DNA of 64,000 bases from contig NZ_JAHBGI010000001.1 of NCBI RefSeq assembly GCF_018500185.1, forward strand, positions 310,001 to 374,000, written 5' to 3'. The DNA is from Litoribacter ruber. Lineage in GTDB: Bacteria > Bacteroidota > Bacteroidia > Cytophagales > Cyclobacteriaceae. The notes below the pieces were generated by a model, which searched no databases, was not told the DNA's origin, and was given only the letters and a program-made list of their open reading frames with translations. The translations under genes were made by a program, and so were the position numbers. Positions 52,201 through 60,624 of the stretch are shown in pieces. The first letter of the stretch is position 1. Every line of letters begins with the position of its first letter.

Positions 52201-52510
52201 GAAATATCACATCATCAATTGTCCCTTTGCCAAACCGTCCTTCGATCAGTCCCATCACTTTGCTTTTGTTCATGATGAGTTCCTGCTTGATGGCGGCAGA
52301 GCTGAGCTTGACGAACAATTTTTTATCTTTTATAAAAAGACTTGAAGTCCTGCTGGAAACGGTGTTCCCCATCAGTTCCCCCCAGGCCTGCACAACCATC
52401 CGCTCATTAAATCTGTCTTTTAGCCTGTAGGTTTGCAACAATTCCTCAAACGCCTCTTTTAAAGGAGTCATTTCCTTTTTGCGTTTGCTGTAATCTTTAT
52501 AGTACGCCAT
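52196..52510 (-). CDS. DUF721 (DciA-like) protein
   Basis: 104 residues from ATG 52510. The family pattern is LKEAFEELLQTYRLKDRFNE, VVQAWGELMG, SLFIKDKKLFVKLSSAAIKQEL. DUF721 includes DciA, a loader of the replicative helicase in bacteria that lack DnaC, so a role in replication initiation is possible but not proven here. It lies 13 bases downstream of hemW and is probably co-transcribed with it. Confidence 0.8.
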   Translation of the reverse strand: MAYYKDYSKRKKEMTPLKEAFEELLQTYRLKDRFNERMVVQAWGELMGNTVSSRTSSLFIKDKKLFVKLSSAAIKQELIMNKSKVMGLIEGRFGKGTIDDVIFQ

Positions 52511-52523
52511 ATGGTAAATGTAA

Positions 52524-53648
52524 TCAAATAAACAGCTTTTCGGCAATCAGGTCAGCCAAAAGTTTTCCCTTTTTTGTCAAAACAAGCTTGTTGTCAGGAT
52601 TTTCCAGCAGCCCTTCTTTTTTCAAAGTGGCAATCAGCTGGCTATGAAGCTCCAATAGATTTATCTGGTGCCGTTCTTGTATGAGTGTCAAGTCCACACC
52701 CCAAATGGTCCTCAAGGAGGTTAAAATGTACTCATTAATTATATCATTACCCGTGAGCGGGTCGGATATGATAGCCAGCGACCCGGTCTCCACACCAGTA
52801 ATGTATTTAATGTTGTTGGCGATATTGTGCTGTCTGTTTTTCCCGTCAAAAGAATGCGCACTTGGGCCAATACCCTGATAGGGTACGCCCTTCCAGTAAT
52901 TGCTATTGTGGATGGCAAACGAATCAGGTTTTCCGAAATTGGAAATTTCATATTGTATGTAGCCATTCTGCTCCATCTTTTCCTGCAGCATTTCAAATTG
53001 CTCGGCATTAAAATCATCCGAATTGGGTTGTATTTTGCCCTTTTTGGCCCACACCCCAAAGGCTGTCTTGGGCTCAATGGTCAGGCAATAGCTCGAAATA
53101 TGTCCCGCATCAATTTCTACTGCTTTTTGCAAATCACCTTTCCAAATCTGGTGATCAGCTGAGGGAAAGCCATACATTAGATCGATGCTCAGTTTTTCGA
53201 ACCCTGCTTTTTGGGCCAGTTCAATACTTTTTATCGATTCGGATGCCGTGTGTGCGCGGTTGCTGAATTGCAGGATACCCTCATTGAAGCTTTGGATCCC
53301 AATACTCAGCCGGTCTATCCCCAGTGATTTAAAGTCCTGTAGCTTTTCCACGGTGAGGTCATCAGGGTTGGTCTCTAGGGTCACCTCTTCCGGGTTGACT
53401 GCATAATTTGCATAGACGGCCTCCAGCAGTCTTTCCAACATTTTCGTGGGCAGGAGCGAGGGGGTGCCCCCACCGAAATAAATGGTCTTTATCAGTTTTT
53501 GGGTTCCCAGGTAGTCTTTTTGCAAGGCCAATTCGCGGCACATGGCCTCCACCATTTTTTCCATGGTTTGGGGATTGGTGCTGAAATGGAAGTCGCAATA
53601 ATGGCAGGCCTGCTTACAGAAAGGAATATGAAGATAGATTCCGGACAA
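52524..53648 (-). CDS. hemW: Radical SAM heme chaperone HemW
   Basis: 374 residues from TTG 53648; an upstream TTG at 53672 would add eight. No ATG is available, and the family normally starts just before GIYLHIPFC, so 53648 is preferred. The radical SAM cluster motif is CKQACHYC in HIPFCKQACHYCDFHF, with FGGGTPSLL, LETNPDD and DLMYGFP as further family marks. HemW binds heme and is often misannotated as coproporphyrinogen dehydrogenase. A TATCTTTG box at 53670-53677 would give a 15-base leader. First gene of a pair with DUF721. Confidence 0.85.
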   Translation of the reverse strand: MSGIYLHIPFCKQACHYCDFHFSTNPQTMEKMVEAMCRELALQKDYLGTQKLIKTIYFGGGTPSLLPTKMLERLLEAVYANYAVNPEEVTLETNPDDLTVEKLQDFKSLGIDRLSIGIQSFNEGILQFSNRAHTASESIKSIELAQKAGFEKLSIDLMYGFPSADHQIWKGDLQKAVEIDAGHISSYCLTIEPKTAFGVWAKKGKIQPNSDDFNAEQFEMLQEKMEQNGYIQYEISNFGKPDSFAIHNSNYWKGVPYQGIGPSAHSFDGKNRQHNIANNIKYITGVETGSLAIISDPLTGNDIINEYILTSLRTIWGVDLTLIQERHQINLLELHSQLIATLKKEGLLENPDNKLVLTKKGKLLADLIAEKLFI

Positions 53649-53669
53649 TTTTTTATTACTTTTAGACCT

Positions 53670-53677
53670 CAAAGATA
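53670..53677 (-). promoter_or_regulatory. Possible -7 box of hemW
   Basis: Minus strand TATCTTTG matches TAnnTTTG. It makes sense only if hemW starts at 53648 and not 53672. No -33 TTG is seen. Confidence 0.35.
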
Positions 53678-53687
53678 CTGCTTTAAT

Positions 53688-55406
53688 TTGTCATTTGTGG
53701 GGAGGGCTGTTTTCATATTGATTTTTTGCCTTTTGAGCCAGGACCTCTTGGCTCAGAAAAACAAAGCTATTCTCCATATTTTAGGACCAACTGACTCCCA
53801 TAGAGCATTTCAGGATAGCCTTGAAAGGGAAAGTTACATTCTTTCCCATGTTGCCCAGCTGATGGAACAAGGCCACCTCATGGCGAAGGCGGAAAGGGTG
53901 GGGTTCCATACCGATACATTGCAGGTTGCCTTCCATGCTGGAATGCAATATCACTGGGTTGAACTAAAACAAGGGGGGCTGCCTGCAGAGGTACTGCTGA
54001 AAAGTGGTTTTGATGATAGAATGTTCAATGGCAAAGTTGTCTCCTATAATAAGGTGCTAAGTCTCCTCGAGAGGATAATCCAGGCTTCTGAAGGGCAGGG
54101 GTATCCATTTGCCGAAGTGGGGCTGGATTCCCTGGCCCTGAATGGCAACCTGCTTTCGGCTGGTTTGACCTATGAAAGTGGGCCTTTCATAGCTTTTGAC
54201 ACCATTAAAATCACGGGCAGTTCCAAAACCGATCCGCTGTTTTTGTCCAAACTCCTTCAGATCCCGCCGGGCACTCCCTTTTCGCAGAGAAAGATAGACC
54301 AATCTATATCGAGAGTAAGAAATCTGCCTTATCTCAAGATCACGGAAGAGCCCAGTTTAAGCTTCCAAAATAGTGAGGCTACCTTTTACCTGCCCATTGA
54401 TGATCGAAGTATTAATATGCTGGATGGGATTATTGGCTTTTTGCCCAACGAATTGGAGCAGAACAAAATCCTGGTGACCGGCCAATTTGATCTGGCTTTA
54501 TATAATGTTGGGGGAAAGGGACGCAATTATGCGCTGAACTGGCAGCGGCTCAGCCAGCATAGCCAAAATCTCGAAGTCAGTGCGGTGGAGCCACTAATTC
54601 TAGGGTCCAACCTTGACGTGATGGCCCAGTTCAGCTTTTTAAAACAGGACACCAGTTTTTTAAATCGTAATTTTAGGGTGGATTTGGGTTACAGGGTTTC
54701 TCCCGCACTTTATTTAACGTTTTTCAACAGCCGCCAAGCTGGTGGTCTATTGGATGTGAGCAGGTTTCAGCAGGCTGAGGTCTTGCCGGAAGCGGCGGAT
54801 TTCAGGTTCAATAACTACGGGGTGCACTTGGACAATAACCGTTTGGATGATGTGTTTTTTCCAAGGAGAGGCCATTTTGCCAGCTTTGAAGTAGGGGTGG
54901 GGAATAAGCGGTTGCTGGAAAACACGGCTTTGCCCGAAAGGCTCTATGAAGATGTGGATATGGAGAGCCTGCAGTATTTCATCAAGTTCAATTTGGAAAA
55001 GCATTTTTATTTCCGTCCCAATGTGGGGCTTTGGACCGGCCTTCGGGCAGGACTGGTTGAAAGCAACAACCTGCTTTTGAATGACCTTTACCGGGTAGGA
55101 GGGCTGCGGTCGATTCGGGGCTTTAACGAGAATTTCTTTTTTGCCAACAAGTTTGCCTATTTGAATGTGGAGCCGAGATTTTATTTTGATACCTATTCTT
55201 ATTTTATGATTTTTGCGGATATTGGCAGATTGGATAATAGTGTGGGAGGAGTGCATACAGATTGGCCAAGGGCCGGGGGGGCTGGTATAAATCTTGATAC
55301 AGGGGGAGGGATGTTCCGCTTCATGTATGCGCTCGGAAGGTCGGCCACACAACCTTTCGCTTTCAATTACTCCAAGATACACTTTGGTTACACAGGCAGA
55401 TTTTAG
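53688..55406 (+). CDS. BamA/TamA-family (Omp85) outer membrane protein
   Basis: 572 residues if started at TTG 53688, which gives a clean signal peptide (SFVGRAVFILIFCLLSQDLLAQ less the last residues) and no overlap with hemW. An ATG at 53628 would give a longer N-terminus reaching into hemW. It has POTRA-like segments (FIAFDTIKITGSSKTDP...PYLKI near 165-220) and a C-terminal 16-strand-type barrel with the Omp85 loop-6 motif GGLRSIRGFNE and a C-terminal Phe (GYTGRF). It helps insert or move outer membrane proteins, TamA-like in size. It abuts the DUF4271 gene (stop and start adjacent). Confidence 0.8.
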   Translation: MSFVGRAVFILIFCLLSQDLLAQKNKAILHILGPTDSHRAFQDSLERESYILSHVAQLMEQGHLMAKAERVGFHTDTLQVAFHAGMQYHWVELKQGGLPAEVLLKSGFDDRMFNGKVVSYNKVLSLLERIIQASEGQGYPFAEVGLDSLALNGNLLSAGLTYESGPFIAFDTIKITGSSKTDPLFLSKLLQIPPGTPFSQRKIDQSISRVRNLPYLKITEEPSLSFQNSEATFYLPIDDRSINMLDGIIGFLPNELEQNKILVTGQFDLALYNVGGKGRNYALNWQRLSQHSQNLEVSAVEPLILGSNLDVMAQFSFLKQDTSFLNRNFRVDLGYRVSPALYLTFFNSRQAGGLLDVSRFQQAEVLPEAADFRFNNYGVHLDNNRLDDVFFPRRGHFASFEVGVGNKRLLENTALPERLYEDVDMESLQYFIKFNLEKHFYFRPNVGLWTGLRAGLVESNNLLLNDLYRVGGLRSIRGFNENFFFANKFAYLNVEPRFYFDTYSYFMIFADIGRLDNSVGGVHTDWPRAGGAGINLDTGGGMFRFMYALGRSATQPFAFNYSKIHFGYTGRF

Positions 55407-56522
55407 ATGAAAAAACTTATAGGGATATTTTTAGGGTTGGTTTTGGTGGCGGGGCTTGCTAGAAGCACTTTCGGCCAGGTTTTGGAAAATTATAATTCAG
55501 CTTTTGAAATCACCCACCGCTTTGAGCCCTTTTATTCACCCGAGCGGGCTACAGTTGAAGTCAATGTTAAAGATTTTCCATCGGCCCAATTCAAGATCTC
55601 GGTACCAAAGGGTGCATCGGTGTTTGTAGAAAATGTCCTTTGGCAGCATGCCGATGCCGATACCAGTTTTATTGTGGGTAGCGATACCTGGAGAACCCAG
55701 TTCCCCAGTCAAAGTGCCACTAGAAAGGTAAGTATTCTAAAAAGAGATTTGCAGCCCAGGATGCTTTCGCTACATAAAGGCTATTTTGAAGACGCCACGC
55801 CTATTGTGTCTGAGCCGATCCTAGTGGAGACAGCCATGGTAAAAAGGGGGAAAGACCGGCTAAAGGAATTCTTTTACATTGCCTTAGTTATTGTAATGGG
55901 TTTGGTGGCTTTATATAAGGTGGTGTTTCCAGTGGTGTTTACCAATATGCTCAAACCTGCCTCAGTTTTTACTGCCGAGGATTTTGCGGATAGCCATGCC
56001 AAAAGCCGAATTTTCTCCACCGACGTGATATTTTACCTTGTGATCTTCAACATGCTGCTCATGCTAATCGTAGTATTGGCTGTGTATTTTATGGAGGTGT
56101 CCATTCTTAGAAACTTTTTAAGGGGGGAGCTCAATTTCCTGTTTTTGGTTTGGCTCCTGGGTTCGGTAGTCTTATTTGTTATTTCGGTTGGCAAGGTAAT
56201 GTGGCTGAAGGCCACAACCTCTATTTATGAAGTAGGCAGGCTGGAGTTTATCCACTTCTTCTACATGCTTAGGGTCTTTTCTTATACCCTGTTGGTATTG
56301 GTTGCTTTTATTACCCTTGGGCTGGCCAATGACATCATGGAAACCCGGCAGTTGATCAGCTATTCTATGGTCTTGTTTTTCATACTATATATAGGTGGAG
56401 TTTCCATGCTGTTCTTTTTTATGACAAAGAAGGTTTCGTTTAAGAATTACCATTTATTTTCTTACCTTTGCACCGCGGAATTAATTCCCTTTTTGGCTAT
56501 TGTAAAGCTGATTATAGGGTAG
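55407..56522 (+). CDS. DUF4271 membrane protein
   Basis: 371 residues. The signal peptide (IGIFLGLVLVAGLARSTFGQ) is followed by a soluble part of about 130 residues with beta character. Then come about six transmembrane helices (starting FYIALVIVMGLVALYKVVF), matching DUF4271 with motifs FNMLLMLIVV, RLEFIHFFYMLRVFSYTLL and YLCTAELIPFLAIVKLI. In Bacteroidota this family is commonly found just before hemD, as here. Function unknown. Its ATG follows the Omp85 stop without a gap. Confidence 0.8.
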   Translation: MKKLIGIFLGLVLVAGLARSTFGQVLENYNSAFEITHRFEPFYSPERATVEVNVKDFPSAQFKISVPKGASVFVENVLWQHADADTSFIVGSDTWRTQFPSQSATRKVSILKRDLQPRMLSLHKGYFEDATPIVSEPILVETAMVKRGKDRLKEFFYIALVIVMGLVALYKVVFPVVFTNMLKPASVFTAEDFADSHAKSRIFSTDVIFYLVIFNMLLMLIVVLAVYFMEVSILRNFLRGELNFLFLVWLLGSVVLFVISVGKVMWLKATTSIYEVGRLEFIHFFYMLRVFSYTLLVLVAFITLGLANDIMETRQLISYSMVLFFILYIGGVSMLFFFMTKKVSFKNYHLFSYLCTAELIPFLAIVKLIIG

Positions 56523-56568
56523 TTCTTTAATAAAAGGAAAGCAGAAAGAAGTAGTAAACCTAAGTAAG

Positions 56569-57342
56569 ATGACTAAATCTACAAAAGACAGATTTAACCC
56601 TGTAAAGAGTATCCTAGTTTCTCAACCTAAACCTTCCGATGAGCGGTCGCCATACTTCCAGTTAGCAGAAAAATACAACCTGAAAATTGATTTTAGACCT
56701 TTTATCAAAGTAGAGCCAGTTTCCGTAAGGGACTTTAGGAAGCAAAAGATCGATATCCTCAAGCACACGGCCATTATTTTTACCAGCCGAAACGCCATTG
56801 ACCATTTTTTCAGCATCTGCCAGGAGCTCAAAATCGAAATGCCGGCAGATATGAAGTATTTCTGCATCTCTGAGCAGACAGCCCATTACCTGCAGAAATA
56901 CATCGTGATCAGAAAGAGAAAATTGTTTGTGGGGGTGCGTACGGCATCTGATCTGTTTGACTACTTCAAAAAGCACAAAGGCGAGAAATACCTTTTCCCA
57001 TGCTCGGATATCCGCAAAGATGACATCCCTGCTTATTTGGAGAAAAACAACATTGAATTTACCGAAGCAATTATCTACCACACAGTGGCGGCTGATCTTT
57101 CCGACCTGAAAGACATTAAGTACGATATTTTGGCCTTTTTCAGCCCGTCTGGAATCAAATCCTTATTGCAAAACTTTCCAGACTTTAAGCAAAACAATAC
57201 CCGCATTGCCGCATTTGGCCCTACTACAAGCCAGGCTGTGAGGGATGAGGGTTTGATTTTGGATATTGAGGCACCGATGCCCAATGCGCCGAGTATGACG
57301 GGGGCCTTGGAGCTGTATATCAAAAAAGCCAACAATTTATAG
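56569..57342 (+). CDS. hemD: Uroporphyrinogen-III synthase
   Basis: 257 residues. It cyclises hydroxymethylbilane to uroporphyrinogen III in heme synthesis. Weakly conserved family; visible marks are KSILVSQPKPSDERSPYFQLA at the N-terminus (shown in part), AIIFTSRNAIDHFF in the first domain, CSDIRKDDIPAYL in the hinge, YHTVAADLSD, and the second domain's LAFFSPSGIKSLL and IAAFGPTTSQAVRDEG. The phylum-specific form with a DUF4271 neighbour supports the call. It shares the region with hemW, another heme-linked gene. Confidence 0.85.
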   Translation: MTKSTKDRFNPVKSILVSQPKPSDERSPYFQLAEKYNLKIDFRPFIKVEPVSVRDFRKQKIDILKHTAIIFTSRNAIDHFFSICQELKIEMPADMKYFCISEQTAHYLQKYIVIRKRKLFVGVRTASDLFDYFKKHKGEKYLFPCSDIRKDDIPAYLEKNNIEFTEAIIYHTVAADLSDLKDIKYDILAFFSPSGIKSLLQNFPDFKQNNTRIAAFGPTTSQAVRDEGLILDIEAPMPNAPSMTGALELYIKKANNL

Positions 57343-57503
57343 TATCTTTTTAATCATTTTACAGGTAATTTCAGTTAAATTGTGTAGAATAGTTCTTCCA
57401 AAGGCTATAGATACTTTTAACCTGATTGCTCCCGGAGGGGAGGGGTGGTTTTGCCCCATTTTTCTCCTGTGGAATAAGGTGGTCATGATATTTGAGACTA
57501 CGC

Positions 57504-58481
57504 ATGAAAAAAAGATATTACCTGATTTTAAGTGTACTTTGCGGTTCCCTGATTAATCTGTGGTGTACCTCTGCGGCCCATGCCCAGCAGGATGCGCAGT
57601 TTACCCAGTATATGTACAATGGGCTGTATTACAACCCGGCCTTTGCGGGCAAGGAAAACGGTTATCATTTTTCCGCTCTTCACCGCACCCAATGGCTGGG
57701 CTACAATGCGCCGTCCTCGGGAGGCAACGGGATAAATACCCAACTTTTGACCGCAGCGGGCAGAATAGCCAACACGAATCTTGGTTTTGGCTTGAACTTT
57801 GTAAATGATGACATCGGACCGACGGCCAATCAAGAAGTGAATGTTTCCCTTGGGTACCATTTGCAGATTGGAAGAGGGGTGTTGAGTTTGGGTGCTTCAG
57901 GTGGCTTTTTTTCCAGCACCATCAAATATGACGAACTGAACCCGGTAAACCCAGATCCGCTGCTTCCTGCGTCCGGCAGGGAGTCCCAGATCAATTTTAA
58001 TTTTGGCGCCGGTGCGCTATATGATCATGGGAACTTTTATGTGGGTTTGAGCAGCAGGCATCTTAATGAGCCTGAATTTGATTTTGGAGAGGGGCTTTTT
58101 GGCAATCAATTGAGAAATCACAGTTACTTGTTGGCCGGTTACAGAATAAGGACTTTTGGTCAATTTAGTTTTGAACCTAACCTTTTGTTAAAAACTGTCT
58201 CCCTAGATAATTTTTCATATGACATCAGCGTTATAGCGACACATAATGATAAGATTAGCGGGGGTTTAGCATACAGAGGAGAGGAGTCAGTGTCGGTATT
58301 ATTTGGGTATAGCCTGTTAAGGGATAATTCTTTAAGGTTGGGATATGCATTTGACCTAGTAATAGGAGGGGTGGAGGCCAAGGCTCCCACATCACATGAA
58401 TTCATGCTTGCTTATCAATTGCCTACCGTAGCTCGCGACATCCAACGGGTGATACAACGAACGCCGAGATTTAGATTTTAG
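57504..58481 (+). CDS. PorP/SprF-family type IX secretion membrane protein
   Basis: 325 residues from ATG 57504 (the frame opens earlier at a TTG). The signal peptide ends AAHAQ. The mature start QDAQFTQYMYNGLYYNPAFAG is the family hallmark, followed by HRTQWLGY and an outer-membrane beta-barrel pattern of alternating strands (GFGLNFVNDDIGP, VSLGYHLQIG, LSLGASGGFF). Such proteins anchor or export T9SS cargo such as SprB. It stands directly upstream of gldK with a 122-base gap, the conserved order porP-gldKLMN. Confidence 0.9.
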   Translation: MKKRYYLILSVLCGSLINLWCTSAAHAQQDAQFTQYMYNGLYYNPAFAGKENGYHFSALHRTQWLGYNAPSSGGNGINTQLLTAAGRIANTNLGFGLNFVNDDIGPTANQEVNVSLGYHLQIGRGVLSLGASGGFFSSTIKYDELNPVNPDPLLPASGRESQINFNFGAGALYDHGNFYVGLSSRHLNEPEFDFGEGLFGNQLRNHSYLLAGYRIRTFGQFSFEPNLLLKTVSLDNFSYDISVIATHNDKISGGLAYRGEESVSVLFGYSLLRDNSLRLGYAFDLVIGGVEAKAPTSHEFMLAYQLPTVARDIQRVIQRTPRFRF

Positions 58482-58603
58482 GAAAAAAAAGATTCTTTAA
58501 TTTTATAATTCTTTTTGCGATTTTCTAATATTTTCTACTAAATTTCGAGCTTGTAGTGTGTGAAAAATATGGAAATAACAATACAATTAAATTAGTGTCA
58601 TTT

Positions 58604-59698
58604 ATGTATAAAAAAATGAATTCACGACTTTTAGCAGTGATTGTAGGGTTTCTGGCAACGACCCTACTGCAGGGTTGCGGCCTTTTTGGGAGCAGTGGAA
58701 CTGCCAGTGAAAAGGAAAACAGAAGAGGGGAAGTTACCGGTGTCCCTAAAAGATCAGGTTGGAAGCAATCACTTCCATATGATATGGTGCCAGTGAAGGC
58801 CGGTACGTTCTGGATGGGCCAGGCCGATGAGGATATTGCCGTTTCCCAATCTGCCTTCAACAAGCAGATCACCATTTCGGAATTCTACATGGACAAGTAT
58901 GAGGTATCCAACAACAAGTACCGCCAGTTTCTTGAAGCTGTAAGAGGTGGTGACTTGGCTCTTGGTACGCCCACTACCCAGGCAGATCCCCCACAATTCA
59001 ATTTGGAAGAGCTATTGCCGGATACCACCGTATGGTCTTCAAGCTTTACCCACCACTATGGTGACCCGTTGATGGAGTATTACTTTGACCACCCTGCTTT
59101 TGATGATTACCCAGTAGTGGGCATCAGCTGGGAGCAGGCCAAGCAGTACTGTGAGTGGAGAAGCTACCATATGAACGCAAACGACCGCTCTGAATACGAC
59201 ATGCCGAAGTTCAGACTCCCTTCAGAAGCAGAGTGGGAATATGCCGCAAAAGGTGGAAAAGATGTTGCCAAATACCCTTGGGGTGGTCCATACCTGAAAA
59301 ACAGAAGAGGTTGTCTAATGGCCAACTTCAAGCCTGGAAGAGGTAACTACATAGATGACGGATTTGCCTATACTGCCCCAGTTGATGTGTTCGCTCCTAA
59401 TGGCTTCGGACTTTACAACATGGCCGGCAATGTGGCTGAGTGGGTAGAGGATGCTTACAATCCTGCCGGTAGCTCTCTTAGCTGGGATTTGGATCCGGTA
59501 TTCAAAGATCCTAATGAGCCTAGAAAAGTGGTAAGAGGTGGATCTTGGAAAGATATTTCCCATTATTTAGAAACAAGCACTAGAACTTATGAATATCAGG
59601 ATGTGAAAACTGCCCACATCGGTTTCAGAACTGCCATGACCTTTATCGGTAGATCAGGTTCCATGGATGTAGGATCTAAGCGTAGAAGAAGAAGATAG
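58604..59698 (+). CDS. gldK: T9SS/gliding lipoprotein GldK (PorK)
   Basis: 364 residues from ATG 58604; the frame opens at a GTG 58556, and ATG 58616 is a further option. The lipobox cysteine is C25 in TLLQGC. The sulfatase-modifying-factor-like (FGE) fold is shown by MVPVKAGTFWMGQ, DKYEVSNNKYRQF, PVVGISWEQAKQYCEW, RLPSEAEWEYAAKGG, GNVAEWVEDAYN and VVRGGSWKD. With GldN it forms the periplasmic ring under the outer membrane. The C-terminus is strikingly basic (GSKRRRRR). First gene of gldKLMN. Confidence 0.95.
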   Translation: MYKKMNSRLLAVIVGFLATTLLQGCGLFGSSGTASEKENRRGEVTGVPKRSGWKQSLPYDMVPVKAGTFWMGQADEDIAVSQSAFNKQITISEFYMDKYEVSNNKYRQFLEAVRGGDLALGTPTTQADPPQFNLEELLPDTTVWSSSFTHHYGDPLMEYYFDHPAFDDYPVVGISWEQAKQYCEWRSYHMNANDRSEYDMPKFRLPSEAEWEYAAKGGKDVAKYPWGGPYLKNRRGCLMANFKPGRGNYIDDGFAYTAPVDVFAPNGFGLYNMAGNVAEWVEDAYNPAGSSLSWDLDPVFKDPNEPRKVVRGGSWKDISHYLETSTRTYEYQDVKTAHIGFRTAMTFIGRSGSMDVGSKRRRRR

Positions 59699-59756
59699 AA
59701 ACAAAACAACCTTATATAATCAAAAAGCAACAACATTAACAAAAAATTAGAGTAAC

Positions 59757-60578
59757 ATGTCAGCAAACAACAATTCGTTTAGATATAAATTTTACGGCGA
59801 TATCATGCCTAAGATTTATGGTATCGGTGCAGCAGTAGTAATCCTTGGGGCGATGTTTAAGATTTTGGACTGGCCAGGGGCTACTTTGATGATCGGTGTG
59901 GGTCTTACTACTGAGGCCGCAATTTTCTTCCTTTCTTCTTTTGAGCCAAAGCATGAAGACGTGGACTGGTCAAGAGTTTATCCACAATTGGCTCCTGACT
60001 ATAATGGTGATGGTATGCCAACTATGCCTTCTGCGGCCAAAGGCGGTACCCCAATGGCGGATAGCACCACCCAGAAATTTGACAAAGTATTGGCCGATGC
60101 AAAAATCGGAGATGATCTTATAGAGAGCCTTGGTAAAGGAATTAAAAATCTCGCTGAGTCAGCGGAGAAAATGGGTTCACTTTCCAATGCGGCAGTTGCT
60201 ACCAATGAGTATGCAGAAAATGTAAAAACAGCATCAAGAACTCTTACAGACATGAATCAATCGTATGCTCAGACAGCCACTGCTTTGGCAGAAATGTCTT
60301 CTGCTACGGGTGATGCCAAAGAATACCATGAGCAAGTAGTAACGGTAACTAAGAACCTATCGGCACTTAACGCAGTGTATGAAATGGAACTTCAGGATGC
60401 CAACAACCACGTGAAAGTGCTGAACAAGTTCTACTCTAACGTGACCGCTGCCATGGAAGGTCTAAATGAGGCAGGTAAGGAAACTGAAGCCTTCAAGAAT
60501 GAGCTTGCCAAATTGAACCAGAATGTAAGTTCATTGAACAAAGTATATGGTGGCATGCTAACAGCCATGAAAGGTTAA
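59757..60578 (+). CDS. gldL: T9SS/gliding motor protein GldL (PorL)
   Basis: 273 residues. Two transmembrane helices (about 20-38 and 42-61) are followed by a long cytoplasmic helical domain. Conserved residues include K35/D38 in ILDWPG and E53 in GLTTEAAIFF, the position of the second-helix glutamate known to matter for proton flow in the GldLM motor. GldL forms the inner-membrane ion channel with GldM. It sits 58 bases after gldK and 46 before gldM. Confidence 0.95.
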   Translation: MSANNNSFRYKFYGDIMPKIYGIGAAVVILGAMFKILDWPGATLMIGVGLTTEAAIFFLSSFEPKHEDVDWSRVYPQLAPDYNGDGMPTMPSAAKGGTPMADSTTQKFDKVLADAKIGDDLIESLGKGIKNLAESAEKMGSLSNAAVATNEYAENVKTASRTLTDMNQSYAQTATALAEMSSATGDAKEYHEQVVTVTKNLSALNAVYEMELQDANNHVKVLNKFYSNVTAAMEGLNEAGKETEAFKNELAKLNQNVSSLNKVYGGMLTAMKG

Positions 60579-60624
60579 TTCAATCTTTCAACTTAATTAA
60601 TGTTTGACCATTTAAAATACTACT

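Noticed and set aside
57442-57465. Terminator after hemD
   Set aside because: Only a 4-bp G/C stem with a T run; too weak to call.
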